Shown here piece after piece: positions 51,360 to 60,000 of a DNA stretch of 64,000 nt (positions are counted from its first letter, which is position 1; every line of letters begins with the position of its first letter). Position numbers and translations under genes: made by a program. Origin of the DNA: Bacteroidota bacterium. Lineage in GTDB: Bacteria > Bacteroidota > Bacteroidia > Flavobacteriales > Schleiferiaceae. The stretch lies in contig QQUU01000089.1 of the NCBI GenBank assembly GCA_003385605.1, positions 1 to 64,000 of the forward strand, written 5' to 3'. The notes below the pieces were generated by a model. It saw nothing but the letters and a program-made list of their open reading frames with translations. It was not told the origin of the DNA and made no database searches.

Positions 51360-52166
51360 GGCACCTGAAAGTGTATTTAAGCTCAGTACGCTGAGTGCGA
51401 TGAGAACCCCAGGTATAAGGCTGAGATAGCCCTTGCCAGTAATGATATATGGGTAATAATCGCGAATCATGCTGCCCCAAGAAGGTAGGGGTGGTTGCGC
51501 ACCAATACCCAAAAAACTAAGTCCACTTTCGATAAGAAGCGCACTCGCGAAATTCGTTGCACAGATCACCAGGAGGGGTGCAATGGTATTGGGTAGAATT
51601 TCTTTAAACAAGATGTGGGAGGTGCTGAAGCCAAGTACCTTGGCGGCCTCGACATATTCTTGATTTTTCTCCACTAAGAATTGGCCACGGATAACGCGGG
51701 CAACCTCCACCCACATGGTAAGACCTACTGCGATGAACACCTGAAACAGTCCCTTGCCCAAAACAAAAGTCAGCGCGATGACGAGCAGGAGGGTGGGTAT
51801 GGACCAGAGGACATTCATCAGCCAGCTGAGTATGGCGTCTATTCTACCTCCAAAATAGCCTGAAATTGCTCCCACGGGGATGCCAATTATGAGGCTAACT
51901 AGGACGGCGATAAAGCCCACACTAAGTGATATGCGACTGCCAAGAACCACCCTCGAAAAGTGATCACGGCCAAACTTATCGGTGCCAAAGAGGTGCAAGC
52001 CGTTCACCGTTTTACTTCCTGGTGAGAGCAATGTATGCTTCAAATCCATCGTGTTGGCATGAGGCGCATTATCGAGGACGACAAAGTCAGCGAGCAGTGC
52101 AGCCAGAATTAAAGCTACGAGCCATCCGAGCGCTAGTTTTTGAACTGTGGAAAAGGTGCGTATCAC
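51348..52166 (-). CDS. ABC transporter permease, DppC/OppC type
   Basis: 272 residues with about six membrane helices. It has the DppC-type N-terminal helix, then LFGTDKFGRDHFSRVVLGSRISLSVGF (quoted in parts: GTDKFGRDHFSRV and GSRISLSVG), and the EAA loop EYVEAAKVLGFSTSHILFKEILPN (EAAKVLGFS in particular), which contacts the ATPase. It should carry peptides or nickel-like substrates across the inner membrane with DppB, DppD and DppF, none of which is nearby. It is convergent with aat (12-base overlap), and the S41 protease gene lies just upstream (27 bases). A partner set elsewhere in the genome must be assumed. Confidence 0.87.
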   Translation of the reverse strand: MIRTFSTVQKLALGWLVALILAALLADFVVLDNAPHANTMDLKHTLLSPGSKTVNGLHLFGTDKFGRDHFSRVVLGSRISLSVGFIAVLVSLIIGIPVGAISGYFGGRIDAILSWLMNVLWSIPTLLLVIALTFVLGKGLFQVFIAVGLTMWVEVARVIRGQFLVEKNQEYVEAAKVLGFSTSHILFKEILPNTIAPLLVICATNFASALLIESGLSFLGIGAQPPLPSWGSMIRDYYPYIITGKGYLSLIPGVLIALSVLSLNTLSGALKR

Positions 52167-52193
52167 AAGAGCTAATCTAGCTCAAAAAAAGGA

Positions 52194-54365
52194 CTACTTC
52201 AGTGTAGCGATAATCTCAACACCTTCTCTGAGCACAGCATCCTTGGCCAGGTTGCGGTACCATTTGGTGTAGATGTCCTTCTGGACGCTGTCGGTTTCAA
52301 ACATCACCAAATGATCAGGTAGCGGAACTACGCCAGTACTGTCTTTCAATTTGTAGAGATTTTTGAATCGTTCACCCTCCTTTTTAATGGAATCTTGGAA
52401 GCTCACGTAGGCATTATAATCCAACGGTATGAACGCGTTTTCCTCACCAGATTTAATCCATTTCGCATACTCGGCCGATTTAATAAAGACTGAATCGGCT
52501 TCTACGCGTTTCACAGAGGCTTTCTGTGCCTTCTTGAAAGATTTCGACCACCCGTCTTCTTCAGTATAATTTGCTTTCGCAACATAATCTACCGGAAGTG
52601 CATGGTCGTATTCTTTTTCGCCCATATCAATAAGGTCGTAGGCACCTGGAAGCGAAATATCTGGAACAACACCTTGAAGCTGCGTGGTACCCCCTGATAT
52701 GCGGTAAAACTTCTCTGTGGTAATCTTGATGGCTCCTAATGGTTTGAGATCATTCAATGGGCCGTTTACTGCACGGTCCAGGTCGAACATGTTCTGAACG
52801 GTTCCTTTACCAAAGGTGCTTTTCGATGGGCCTACAATAAGTGCACGTCCACGATCCTGCAAGGCAGCGCTCACAATCTCTGAAGCAGAGGCGCTGTAGT
52901 TATTGACCAACACGACCAAGGGTCCGTCCCAATACACTTTAGGGTCTTTATTGCCTTTTGCACGTGTACCGTTTTGGAAGCTCTTCACCTGAACTTGAGG
53001 TCCTTTTTCAGTGAATAGACCTGCGATCTCGGTAGCGGCTTGTAGTGAGCCACCACCATTGCTACGAAGGTCGAGAATGATGCCGTCCACACCTTGCTCC
53101 TTGAGCTTGATGATTTCCGCTTTTACGTCCTCAGCAGCATTGCGGTTGTTCTTGTTGTAGAAATCCACATAAAACTTCGGGAGCTTGATGTATCCTGTCT
53201 TGGTTCCAAGCTCACGAGTGAGCGAATATTGACCGTCTTTTTTCTTGTAGGTTTTTCCGTCCAATACCGCGCTACGAGCAAAGGTGCTTTCGATCTCGAC
53301 AACGTCGCGAATGATGGGGATAATTTGACGAGAGCCGTCTTTCTTCTTTACCGTTAGACGCACTTCCGAGCCTTTTTTTCCGCGAATGAGCTTGATGGCT
53401 TCACGTACTTTGTAGCCAATGACATCCACGGGTTCTTCACTGCCCTGGGCCACGGCAATGATGCGATCACCCACCTCGAGGTCGCCCTGTCTCCAACAGG
53501 CAGATCCGGCGATGATGCGTTCGATACCGATGTAATCGCCTTCTTGTTTTAATTGAGCACCAATTCCTTCAAACTGCCCCGTCATGCTCAGCTCAAAGTT
53601 CTCGTTTTGCTGAGGTGCTAAATAGCTAGTATGCGGGTCAAAGGTTTCACAATACGCGTTCATGTACATCCCGAACCATTCAATACGGCTCACGTCCATC
53701 AAATCTTCGTACCACTCTTCTTGAAGTTCCAATTCCTTTTCGCGCGCTTCTTTTTCTAGCGTTGTAAAATCTTTGAGTTCTACCTCCTCGTCGGTTTCAG
53801 CGTCCTCTTTTTGGGCATTGTCTTTTTCGTAGATACGGTTAAGGATGCGCCATTTCAAGTGTTGCTTCCAGCTGTTCTCTAGTGCTGCAACGTCGCTCGC
53901 GAATGGGCGCTCTTCAGCGTCTGAATAAATGCTTTCATCCTCAGTGTAATCGAAGGGAGCAGCTAGTAGGCGCGTGTAAATCTCTTTTGAACGATCAATA
54001 CCTTGGATGATTAAGCCATAACTCTTGTCAAAGAAAGCAGTGTTGGTCGTGTAAAAAGCTTGATCTAGATTGTTCCTGTCTTTGGCCAATTCATCTACCT
54101 CTGCCTTCGTTAAAAAGAGTTTGTTGTAGTCTATAGCTTCTATGTAGGCGTCAAAGATCTCGGCACTCAGCTCGTCGTTCATCTCCTTGGGCTGCAAGTG
54201 TACATTGGTCAATGCGTCGCGAACGAGGGCGAAAATCACGGCCTCTTTATCTTCTTCTGTGCCGTATTTGTTGAATCCAAAAATGATTAGGGCCACACCT
54301 AAAAGTGGCAAGAGGTATTTGAGGTTTTTACGCTGCATAAGCTTGGAATACATAGGAAATGACAA
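52194..54365 (-). CDS. prc: C-terminal processing (tail-specific) protease, S41 family
   Basis: 723 residues. An N-terminal membrane anchor or signal (KYLLPLLGVALIIFGFNKYG, about 16-35) is followed by a DUF3340-like N-terminal domain, and a PDZ domain around 258-350 (GQFEGIGAQLKQEGDYIG). The S41 catalytic dyad is S495 (in NNYSASASEI) and K520 (in KSTFGKGTVQ), with the usual 25-residue spacing. DGIILDLRSNGGGSLQAATE precedes the serine as in E. coli Prc. It should cleave periplasmic proteins from the C-terminus, including some lipoproteins and penicillin-binding proteins. The start could be M10. The gene is minus strand, divergent from tig. Confidence 0.94.
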   Translation of the reverse strand: MSFPMYSKLMQRKNLKYLLPLLGVALIIFGFNKYGTEEDKEAVIFALVRDALTNVHLQPKEMNDELSAEIFDAYIEAIDYNKLFLTKAEVDELAKDRNNLDQAFYTTNTAFFDKSYGLIIQGIDRSKEIYTRLLAAPFDYTEDESIYSDAEERPFASDVAALENSWKQHLKWRILNRIYEKDNAQKEDAETDEEVELKDFTTLEKEAREKELELQEEWYEDLMDVSRIEWFGMYMNAYCETFDPHTSYLAPQQNENFELSMTGQFEGIGAQLKQEGDYIGIERIIAGSACWRQGDLEVGDRIIAVAQGSEEPVDVIGYKVREAIKLIRGKKGSEVRLTVKKKDGSRQIIPIIRDVVEIESTFARSAVLDGKTYKKKDGQYSLTRELGTKTGYIKLPKFYVDFYNKNNRNAAEDVKAEIIKLKEQGVDGIILDLRSNGGGSLQAATEIAGLFTEKGPQVQVKSFQNGTRAKGNKDPKVYWDGPLVVLVNNYSASASEIVSAALQDRGRALIVGPSKSTFGKGTVQNMFDLDRAVNGPLNDLKPLGAIKITTEKFYRISGGTTQLQGVVPDISLPGAYDLIDMGEKEYDHALPVDYVAKANYTEEDGWSKSFKKAQKASVKRVEADSVFIKSAEYAKWIKSGEENAFIPLDYNAYVSFQDSIKKEGERFKNLYKLKDSTGVVPLPDHLVMFETDSVQKDIYTKWYRNLAKDAVLREGVEIIATLK

Positions 54366-54459
54366 GGTACGATGTTAAATGAATTGGACCACACTGAAAC
54401 CGTTAAAGGAATACAAAAGCTCATTCCATTATATAACGCCATAAACCACAAATTGTTAG

Positions 54460-54467
54460 TACCTTTG
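54460..54467 (+). promoter_or_regulatory. Putative -7 element of the tig promoter
   Basis: TACCTTTG fits TAnnTTTG 43 bases before the tig start. No TTG is found at the right distance upstream, so the promoter is only half supported. Confidence 0.4.
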
Positions 54468-54509
54468 CACCCCTTATTACAAGGATGTATTTAATCTAAT
54501 TGAAAGCAG

Positions 54510-55865
54510 ATGAACATTAGCAAGAACGAAGTAGATGCACTAAACCTAACGGTAAACATTGAAATCACTCCTGAAGATTACCAGGACAAAGTGAACTCTG
54601 TGCTACAGAATTACCGCAAGAGCGCTAACATCCCAGGATTCCGTCCAGGTAAAGTGCCAATGGGTTTGATCAAGAAGCAATACGGTAAAGCGGTATTGAT
54701 TGACGAGATCAACAAGATGCTTCAAGATTCAATCTATAACTACATCCAAGAGGAGAAGTTGAACATTCTAGGTAATCCACTTCCAGTAGAGCAAGAGGAG
54801 CTAGATTTCGATACTCCAGGAACATACAACTTCGGTTTCGAACTAGGTTTGAGCCCAGAGGTTGATGTTAAAATCACAAAGAAGAACAAAGTAAAAGGCG
54901 TCAAGGTCGTTGCAGACGATAAGGTTCTGGATACATATATGGAAGATATCCGTGGCCGCTACGGTAAGATGTCTACTCCAGAAAAGCCAGCAGCTGATGA
55001 TATGTACCACGGTTCATTTACTGAGGTAGATGCTGATGGTGCGGCTGTAGAAGGCGGTATCGTTAAGGAAGATGCACAGTTCCTAGGAACCAACTTGAAG
55101 ACGAAGAAAGCGCAAGGTGAATTGGCCAAAACTGCTATGGGCAGCACTACGACTTTCGATGCGAAGAAGTCGTTCGGTAAAGATTACAACGTTGCAGGAT
55201 TGCTCGGAGTGACTGATGCTCAGTTGGAAGCTTCTACTGGATCTTTCGAATTCAAGCTCACGAACATCAGCCGTATGGAGCCTGCAGAGTTGAACCAAGA
55301 GTTCTTCGACAAGGTATATGGTGAAGGTGCAGTGACTTCGGAAGAAGAAATGCGTGCTCGCATGAAAGAGGAAGCGGAGCGCATGTACCAAAACGAAGCG
55401 GATCAGTACTTCTTGAATAACGTTGCAGAATACTTGCTCGACAAGACCAAATTTGACCTTCCTATCGCATTCTTGAAAAAGTGGATGCAGACTTCAGGCG
55501 AGAAGCCATTGACTGCTGAAGAGGTAGAGGCTGATTGGGAAAAAACAGAAAAAGGATTGCGTTACCAATTGATCGAGAACGCGGTAATCACTGCTGCTGA
55601 AATTAAGGTAAGCCGCGAGGATCTTCTAGACCACACTGTAGGTATGGTGAAAGCACAGTTCCAACAGTACGGTCAGCAAGTGATGGACGACGAGATGTTG
55701 AAAGGCATTGCGGAGAACGCACTGAAAAACGAAGAGGAAGTTCGCCGTATCAGTGATCAAGTATACAACGCGAAGCTTCTCGCACACTACAAAGAGTCTT
55801 TCAAAGTTGAGGAGAAAGAGGTGACTTATGATGATTTCATCAAATTGGTCACAGAAAAGGCATAA
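54510..55865 (+). CDS. tig: Trigger factor
   Basis: 451 residues. The N-terminal ribosome-binding domain has IPGFRPGKVPMGLIKKQYG, a variant of the GFRxGKxP signature. A PPIase-like central domain spans about 160-250 (DDMYHGSFTEVDADGAAVEG through KKSFGKDYNVAGLLG) and looks degenerate compared with FKBP-type enzymes. The C-terminal arms (about 260-451) are long and helical, with DQYFLNNVAEYLLDKTKFDLP as conserved start. It meets nascent chains at the ribosomal exit and helps folding. It is placed 52 bases before clpP on the same strand, the classic tig-clpP-clpX order. Confidence 0.94.
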   Translation: MNISKNEVDALNLTVNIEITPEDYQDKVNSVLQNYRKSANIPGFRPGKVPMGLIKKQYGKAVLIDEINKMLQDSIYNYIQEEKLNILGNPLPVEQEELDFDTPGTYNFGFELGLSPEVDVKITKKNKVKGVKVVADDKVLDTYMEDIRGRYGKMSTPEKPAADDMYHGSFTEVDADGAAVEGGIVKEDAQFLGTNLKTKKAQGELAKTAMGSTTTFDAKKSFGKDYNVAGLLGVTDAQLEASTGSFEFKLTNISRMEPAELNQEFFDKVYGEGAVTSEEEMRARMKEEAERMYQNEADQYFLNNVAEYLLDKTKFDLPIAFLKKWMQTSGEKPLTAEEVEADWEKTEKGLRYQLIENAVITAAEIKVSREDLLDHTVGMVKAQFQQYGQQVMDDEMLKGIAENALKNEEEVRRISDQVYNAKLLAHYKESFKVEEKEVTYDDFIKLVTEKA

Positions 55866-55917
55866 CTTAGAACAAAATCTAAGGGAATTGTCTTAACCTT
55901 CAAACCAACTTTGATTC

Positions 55918-56592
55918 ATGGATTTAGGAAAAGAATTTAAAAAGTACGCTACCAAGCATGCCGGCATTCAGAGCATGTATGTTGATCAGTACGTAGATGC
56001 ATCGTTGACGCCATACATTATTGAGGAGCGCCAAATGAACGTTGCACAGATGGACGTGTTCTCGCGTTTGATGATGGACCGCATCATCTTTTTGGGAACA
56101 GGCATCAACGATCAGGTAGCAAACATTGTCCAAGCACAGCTACTCTTTTTAGAGAGTGCAGATGCGAAAAAGGACATTCAGATATACATCAACTCACCGG
56201 GTGGTTCTGTGTATGCAGGACTAGGCATCTATGATACCATGCAGGTAGTCAACCCGGATGTCGCCACAATCTGTACAGGTATGGCAGCTTCAATGGGTGC
56301 TGTACTAATGTGTGCAGGTGCAGAGGGCAAACGTTCAGCATTGAAGCACAGCCGTATTATGATCCACCAGCCTATGGGCGGTGCTCAGGGACAAGCTTCA
56401 GATATGGAGATCACTTTGCAAGAGATCCTCAAGCTGAAGAAAGAGTTGTATTCTATCATTTCTCACCACAGTGGTCAGCCTTTCGATAAAGTAGAGGCAG
56501 ATTCTGACCGCGATTACTGGATGACTTCGCAAGAGGCGAAAGACTACGGTATGGTTGACGAAATTTTGCTCGGCAAGAATCAAGCGAAGTAA
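55918..56592 (+). CDS. clpP: ATP-dependent Clp protease proteolytic subunit
   Basis: 224 residues. The catalytic serine S125 is in TGMAASMGAVL, and the histidine H150 is in IMIHQPMGGAQGQASD. The third residue of the triad is probably the Asp in ADSDRDYWM. The IYINSPGGSVYAGLGIYDTM strand-turn is typical of ClpP. The N-terminus is a bit longer than E. coli ClpP. It forms a 14-subunit barrel that degrades proteins fed by ClpX and ClpA or ClpC. Its stop TAA shares a base with the clpX ATG (TAATG). Confidence 0.97.
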   Translation: MDLGKEFKKYATKHAGIQSMYVDQYVDASLTPYIIEERQMNVAQMDVFSRLMMDRIIFLGTGINDQVANIVQAQLLFLESADAKKDIQIYINSPGGSVYAGLGIYDTMQVVNPDVATICTGMAASMGAVLMCAGAEGKRSALKHSRIMIHQPMGGAQGQASDMEITLQEILKLKKELYSIISHHSGQPFDKVEADSDRDYWMTSQEAKDYGMVDEILLGKNQAK

Positions 56593-57830
56593 TGAGCGAA
56601 GAGAAGAACATCCACTGTTCCTTCTGCGGACGCAGTAAGGATGAGGCAGAGATGATGATTGCTGGTGTGGATGCTCACATCTGTGACCGTTGCGTTGGCC
56701 AAGCGGGTGGTATCCTTCACGCTGAACTCGGTGAAAAACCGCAGTCTAATCCATTGGATGTTGCGGCGAAGCCAGAGTTTGATTTTACCCCAAAGCAAAT
56801 CAAAGAGCACCTCGACGAATACATTATTGGTCAAGAGCCTGCCAAGCGTACGCTGGCGGTAGCAGTATACAACCACTATAAACGTATTGGTTTGGTCCCT
56901 TTGAAGGATGCACCGGACGTCGATAAATCCAATATTGTTCTAGTAGGAAATACAGGAACAGGGAAAACGCTAATGGCACGTACCATCGCCAAGATGCTCA
57001 ATGTGCCGTTCACCATTGTAGATGCTACGGTACTTACTGAAGCAGGTTACGTAGGTGAGGACGTTGAAAGTATATTGACGCGTTTGTTGCAGGCAGCCGA
57101 TTATGATTTGAACCGTGCTCAGGTGGGTATTGTGTTTATTGACGAAATCGACAAGATTGCACGTAAAGGAGATAATCCATCCATTACACGTGATGTAAGT
57201 GGGGAAGGCGTTCAGCAAGGTTTGTTGAAGCTTCTTGAAGGTTCAAAAGTGAATGTACCCCCAAAAGGAGGTCGTAAGCATCCGGACCAAAAGTACATCG
57301 AAGTTGATACCACAAACATCCTCTTCATTGCAGGTGGCGCCTTTGTGGGAATTGAGAAGAAGATCGGTTCGCGATTGAATTCAGCAACACTCGGGTACTC
57401 GAAAGAGAGCCGCAATCACGTGGAAGATGATGAGGTACTGAGCTACATCACACCTTCTGATCTTAAGAGCTTTGGATTGATCCCGGAGCTCATAGGTCGT
57501 ATGCCTATTGTAACCTTTATGTCTCCGCTAGATAAAGATGCGCTTCGTGCCATTTTAACCTTGCCGAAGAATGCGTTGGTCAAGCAGTACCAGCACCTCT
57601 TCCATATGGACGACATCGCCTTGTCTTTTGACGAAGAAGTGTACGATTACATCGTTGAGGTAGCCCTCGATTACAGCCTTGGCGCTCGCGGATTGCGCAG
57701 TGTTTGTGAGGCCATCCTTACGGACCACATGTTCGATGCGCCGGGCATGGAGGAAAAATCCATTCACATCACCAAAGAGTATGCGAAAGCGCAGATTGAA
57801 CGAAGTTCGCTGCGCAAAATCCCAGCTTAA
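56592..57830 (+). CDS. clpX: ATP-dependent Clp protease ATP-binding subunit
   Basis: 412 residues. A zinc-binding N-domain with [10 protein letters not shown] and ICDRCV is followed by the AAA+ module: Walker [16 protein letters not shown], Walker [12 protein letters not shown], sensor 1 LFIAGGAF and sensor 2 [13 protein letters not shown]. The ClpP-contacting loop (IGF-type) is not exactly conserved as IGF; here the region reads FLSPLD-like MSPLDKDA further on, so the tripeptide needs checking by alignment. It unfolds tagged proteins and feeds them to ClpP. It is translationally coupled to clpP and followed by a strong terminator. Confidence 0.96.
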   Translation: MSEEKNIHCSFCGRSKDEAEMMIAGVDAHICDRCVGQAGGILHAELGEKPQSNPLDVAAKPEFDFTPKQIKEHLDEYIIGQEPAKRTLAVAVYNHYKRIGLVPLKDAPDVDKSNIVLVGNTGTGKTLMARTIAKMLNVPFTIVDATVLTEAGYVGEDVESILTRLLQAADYDLNRAQVGIVFIDEIDKIARKGDNPSITRDVSGEGVQQGLLKLLEGSKVNVPPKGGRKHPDQKYIEVDTTNILFIAGGAFVGIEKKIGSRLNSATLGYSKESRNHVEDDEVLSYITPSDLKSFGLIPELIGRMPIVTFMSPLDKDALRAILTLPKNALVKQYQHLFHMDDIALSFDEEVYDYIVEVALDYSLGARGLRSVCEAILTDHMFDAPGMEEKSIHITKEYAKAQIERSSLRKIPA

Positions 57831-57842
57831 TAACAACTAAAA

Positions 57843-57868
57843 AAGCCGCCCATCGGGCGGCTTTTTTG
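57843..57868 (+). terminator. Rho-independent terminator after clpX
   Basis: AAGCCGCCC-ATC-GGGCGGCTT is a perfect 9-bp stem (plus A-T extensions) followed by TTTTTT. The loop and inner stem repeat the CCCATCGGG seen in the terminator at 9062. Confidence 0.93.
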
Positions 57869-57896
57869 TGCTTTGGCTTCGCTGTTCGCGCAGCCT

Positions 57897-58628
57897 TTAT
57901 CTCATAGTGGTGTACACATTCTGTACATCGTCGTCCTCTTCTAATTTCTCAATGAGTTTTTCGATGTCCTTGGTTTGTGCTTCGTCCAGTTCTTTCGTTG
58001 TGGTTGGGATATATTCAAAACCAGATTCTATAATCTCGTGACCCAATCCTTCTAGGCCTTTGGCGATGTTTCCGTAATCCGCGAATTGGCCATAGATCAT
58101 GATGATTTCTGTTTCTTCGCCGTCTTTTTCCTCGGTATCCTTAAACACATCTTCGGCGCCGTGGTCGATCATCTCAAATTCGAGCTCTTCTACATCGATA
58201 TCGCCTGCAGCAATTTTCACGTGGCACTTGTGTTCGAACATGAACTCCACCGAACCTGATGTCCCAAGAGAACCATCACATTTATTAAAGTACGAACGTA
58301 CATTCGCTACCGTACGTGTGTTGTTGTCTGTAGCGGTCTCCACCAAAACAGCGATACCGTGTTGACCGTATCCTTCATAGATAATGGTCTTGTAGTCGCT
58401 TTGGTCTTTCGACATTGCCTTTTTGATGGCGCGCTCCACATTGTCCTTAGGCATGTTGGCTGCCTTGGCATTTTGAAGCAACATTCTCAAGCGGTAGTTA
58501 GAATCTGGGTTATCACCACCTTCTTTTACGGCCATGATGATGTCCTTACTAATTCTCGAGAAGGTCTTCGCCATCCCTGCCCAACGCTTAAACTTGCGTT
58601 CTTTTCTAAATTCAAATGCGCGTCCCAT
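57897..58628 (-). CDS. yebC: YebC/PmpR family protein
   Basis: 243 residues from the ATG at 58628, three codons inside the longest frame, giving the conserved start MGRAFEFRKERKFKRWA (a variant of AGHSKWANIKHRK). Other signatures are ISKDIIMAVKEGGDNPDSNYRL, NMPKDNVERAIKKA and IYEGYGQHGIAVLVE (in parts). Members were called transcription regulators; recent work assigns some to relief of ribosome stalling at proline-rich stretches. It is cytoplasmic. The unusual N-terminus is that of the flavobacterial YebC subgroup as I recall. It lies 38 bases downstream of nth on the same strand. Confidence 0.92.
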   Translation of the reverse strand: MGRAFEFRKERKFKRWAGMAKTFSRISKDIIMAVKEGGDNPDSNYRLRMLLQNAKAANMPKDNVERAIKKAMSKDQSDYKTIIYEGYGQHGIAVLVETATDNNTRTVANVRSYFNKCDGSLGTSGSVEFMFEHKCHVKIAAGDIDVEELEFEMIDHGAEDVFKDTEEKDGEETEIIMIYGQFADYGNIAKGLEGLGHEIIESGFEYIPTTTKELDEAQTKDIEKLIEKLEEDDDVQNVYTTMR

Positions 58629-58666
58629 AAAGGTCAATTTCTTTTAATGCAGCCCAAAAATAACAA

Positions 58667-59362
58667 CTATCGGCGAGCTTTCTTCTGTGAAGCTTTCTTT
58701 GCCTTGCGCTCTTGCTCAGCTTCCCATTTTTTAATTTCACTTCTTCGGCCAATTCTACTTGTGATGTAATCCTTTTCTAAATCCCATCCACGGGCGGGGC
58801 TGTATTCTCTTCCATAGAATATGATTTGCAGGTGCAGCTTGTTCCATAGTTCTCGAGCAAACAATCGCTTGGCATCCTTCTCGGTCTGATCTACCGATTT
58901 GCCGTTAGAGAATCCCCATCGAAACATTAGCCTTTGTATATGAGTATCTACTGGGAATGCAGGTACTCCAAAAGCTTGACTCATCACTACGCTAGCAGTT
59001 TTATGACCTACACTTGGCATAGCCTCTAAGGCTTCAAAACTTGCCGGGACTTCGCCGTTGTAGTCGTTTACAATAGTATTCGAAAAGGAGTGGATGCCTT
59101 TACTTTTCATTGGAACCAAACCACAAGGTCGAATAATGGCGGCGATTTCGTCCACGGTCATTTTGGCCATGTCGTAAGGGTTGTCCGCCACAGCGAAAAG
59201 CTTTGGAGTAATTTGATTCACGCGCTCGTCCGTGCACTGTGCACTCAGCACTACTGCCACAAGCAGGGTAAAAGGATCTTTGTGGTCGAGCGGTACCGGC
59301 GTTTCCGGATAAAGACGTTCCAGTTCATCGACGACGTATTGTACTTTTTCTGCTTTGGTCAT
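58667..59362 (-). CDS. nth: Endonuclease III-like DNA glycosylase lacking the 4Fe-4S cysteines
   Basis: 231 residues. The HhH-GPD fold is clear: VLSAQCTDERVNQITPKLF, the hairpin LEAMPSVGHKTASVV with catalytic K121, and FPVDTHIQRL with catalytic D139. The C-terminal segment that in E. coli Nth carries the C-x6-C-x2-C-x5-C cluster reads FYGREYSPARGWDLEKDYI here, with no cysteine at all (only C43 and C80 in the whole protein). So the enzyme should remove oxidised pyrimidines and nick abasic sites without an iron-sulfur cluster. The end is lysine-rich (KAKKASQKKARR). The frame is intact, so this is a natural variant, not a truncation. Confidence 0.93.
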   Translation of the reverse strand: MTKAEKVQYVVDELERLYPETPVPLDHKDPFTLLVAVVLSAQCTDERVNQITPKLFAVADNPYDMAKMTVDEIAAIIRPCGLVPMKSKGIHSFSNTIVNDYNGEVPASFEALEAMPSVGHKTASVVMSQAFGVPAFPVDTHIQRLMFRWGFSNGKSVDQTEKDAKRLFARELWNKLHLQIIFYGREYSPARGWDLEKDYITSRIGRRSEIKKWEAEQERKAKKASQKKARR

Positions 59363-59447
59363 GTGGAAAACTATTTATTGCTAACAAGGGTTCTAAGGAA
59401 CAAAACAAAGCTAACTTCGAGTTGTTGAGAAATAAAATCAATTCACA

Positions 59448-59909
59448 ATGGCATTAAAAATTGGACAAAAAGCACCTGCATGGAGCGGTGTAAATCAGAA
59501 CGGAGAAAACATATCCTCAGAGCAGTTCTTAGGCAAAAAAGTCATCCTGTTTTTCTACCCTAAAGCAAGTACTCCTGGCTGTACGGTCGAAGCCTGTAAC
59601 TTTCGTGATAACTACGCGGATTTAGCAGCAAAAGGATTTGAAGTAGTAGGCGTTAGCGCAGATTCAGTAAAGCGTCAGAGCAACTTTGCTACTAAGCAGG
59701 AACTCAACTATAATTTGATTGCTGATGAAGAAAAATCAATCATTATGGCATTCGAAGCCTGGGGTTGGAAGAAGTTCATGGGTAAAGAATATGAAGGCAT
59801 CTACAGACATACTTATGTGATCGATGAAGCAGGAATGATCGAGCAAGTTTTGGAAAAAGTGAAAACTAAAGAAGCTACCGAACAGGTGCTTGAACTCTTC
59901 GAAAATTAA
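59448..59909 (+). CDS. bcp: Thiol peroxidase of the BCP/PrxQ family
   Basis: 153 residues. The peroxidatic cysteine C45 is in FFYPKASTPGCTVEACNF, and the resolving C50 follows five residues later, the usual intramolecular pair of this family. R-x-x-Y and GVSADSVKRQSNF are typical too. It reduces hydrogen peroxide and organic peroxides in the cytoplasm using thioredoxin. The gene is divergent from nth by 85 bases and precedes recA on the same strand after a 91-base gap with its own promoter, so it is probably a single-gene transcript. Confidence 0.95.
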   Translation: MALKIGQKAPAWSGVNQNGENISSEQFLGKKVILFFYPKASTPGCTVEACNFRDNYADLAAKGFEVVGVSADSVKRQSNFATKQELNYNLIADEEKSIIMAFEAWGWKKFMGKEYEGIYRHTYVIDEAGMIEQVLEKVKTKEATEQVLELFEN

Positions 59910-59937
59910 TTTTCTCTGCATAAATTATTAGAAAGGC

Positions 59938-59967
59938 TTTGAAGTTTCAATCAAAGTTCTACATTTG
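59938..59967 (+). promoter_or_regulatory. recA promoter (-33 TTTG, -7 TACATTTG)
   Basis: TTTG at 59938-59941 and TACATTTG at 59960-59967 are separated by 18 bases, a very good match to the Bacteroidota consensus. Transcription should start near 59973, about 28 bases before the recA ATG. Confidence 0.78.
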
Positions 59968-59974
59968 TACAAAT
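59963..59974. promoter_or_regulatory. 12-bp palindrome at the recA start site
   Basis: ATTTGTACAAAT is a perfect palindrome overlapping the -7 element and the predicted start site, the position expected for a repressor operator. It does not resemble the E. coli LexA box (CTG-N10-CAG). Confidence 0.4.
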
Positions 59975-60000
59975 TCTAATATTTTTAGCATTCTAAGATT

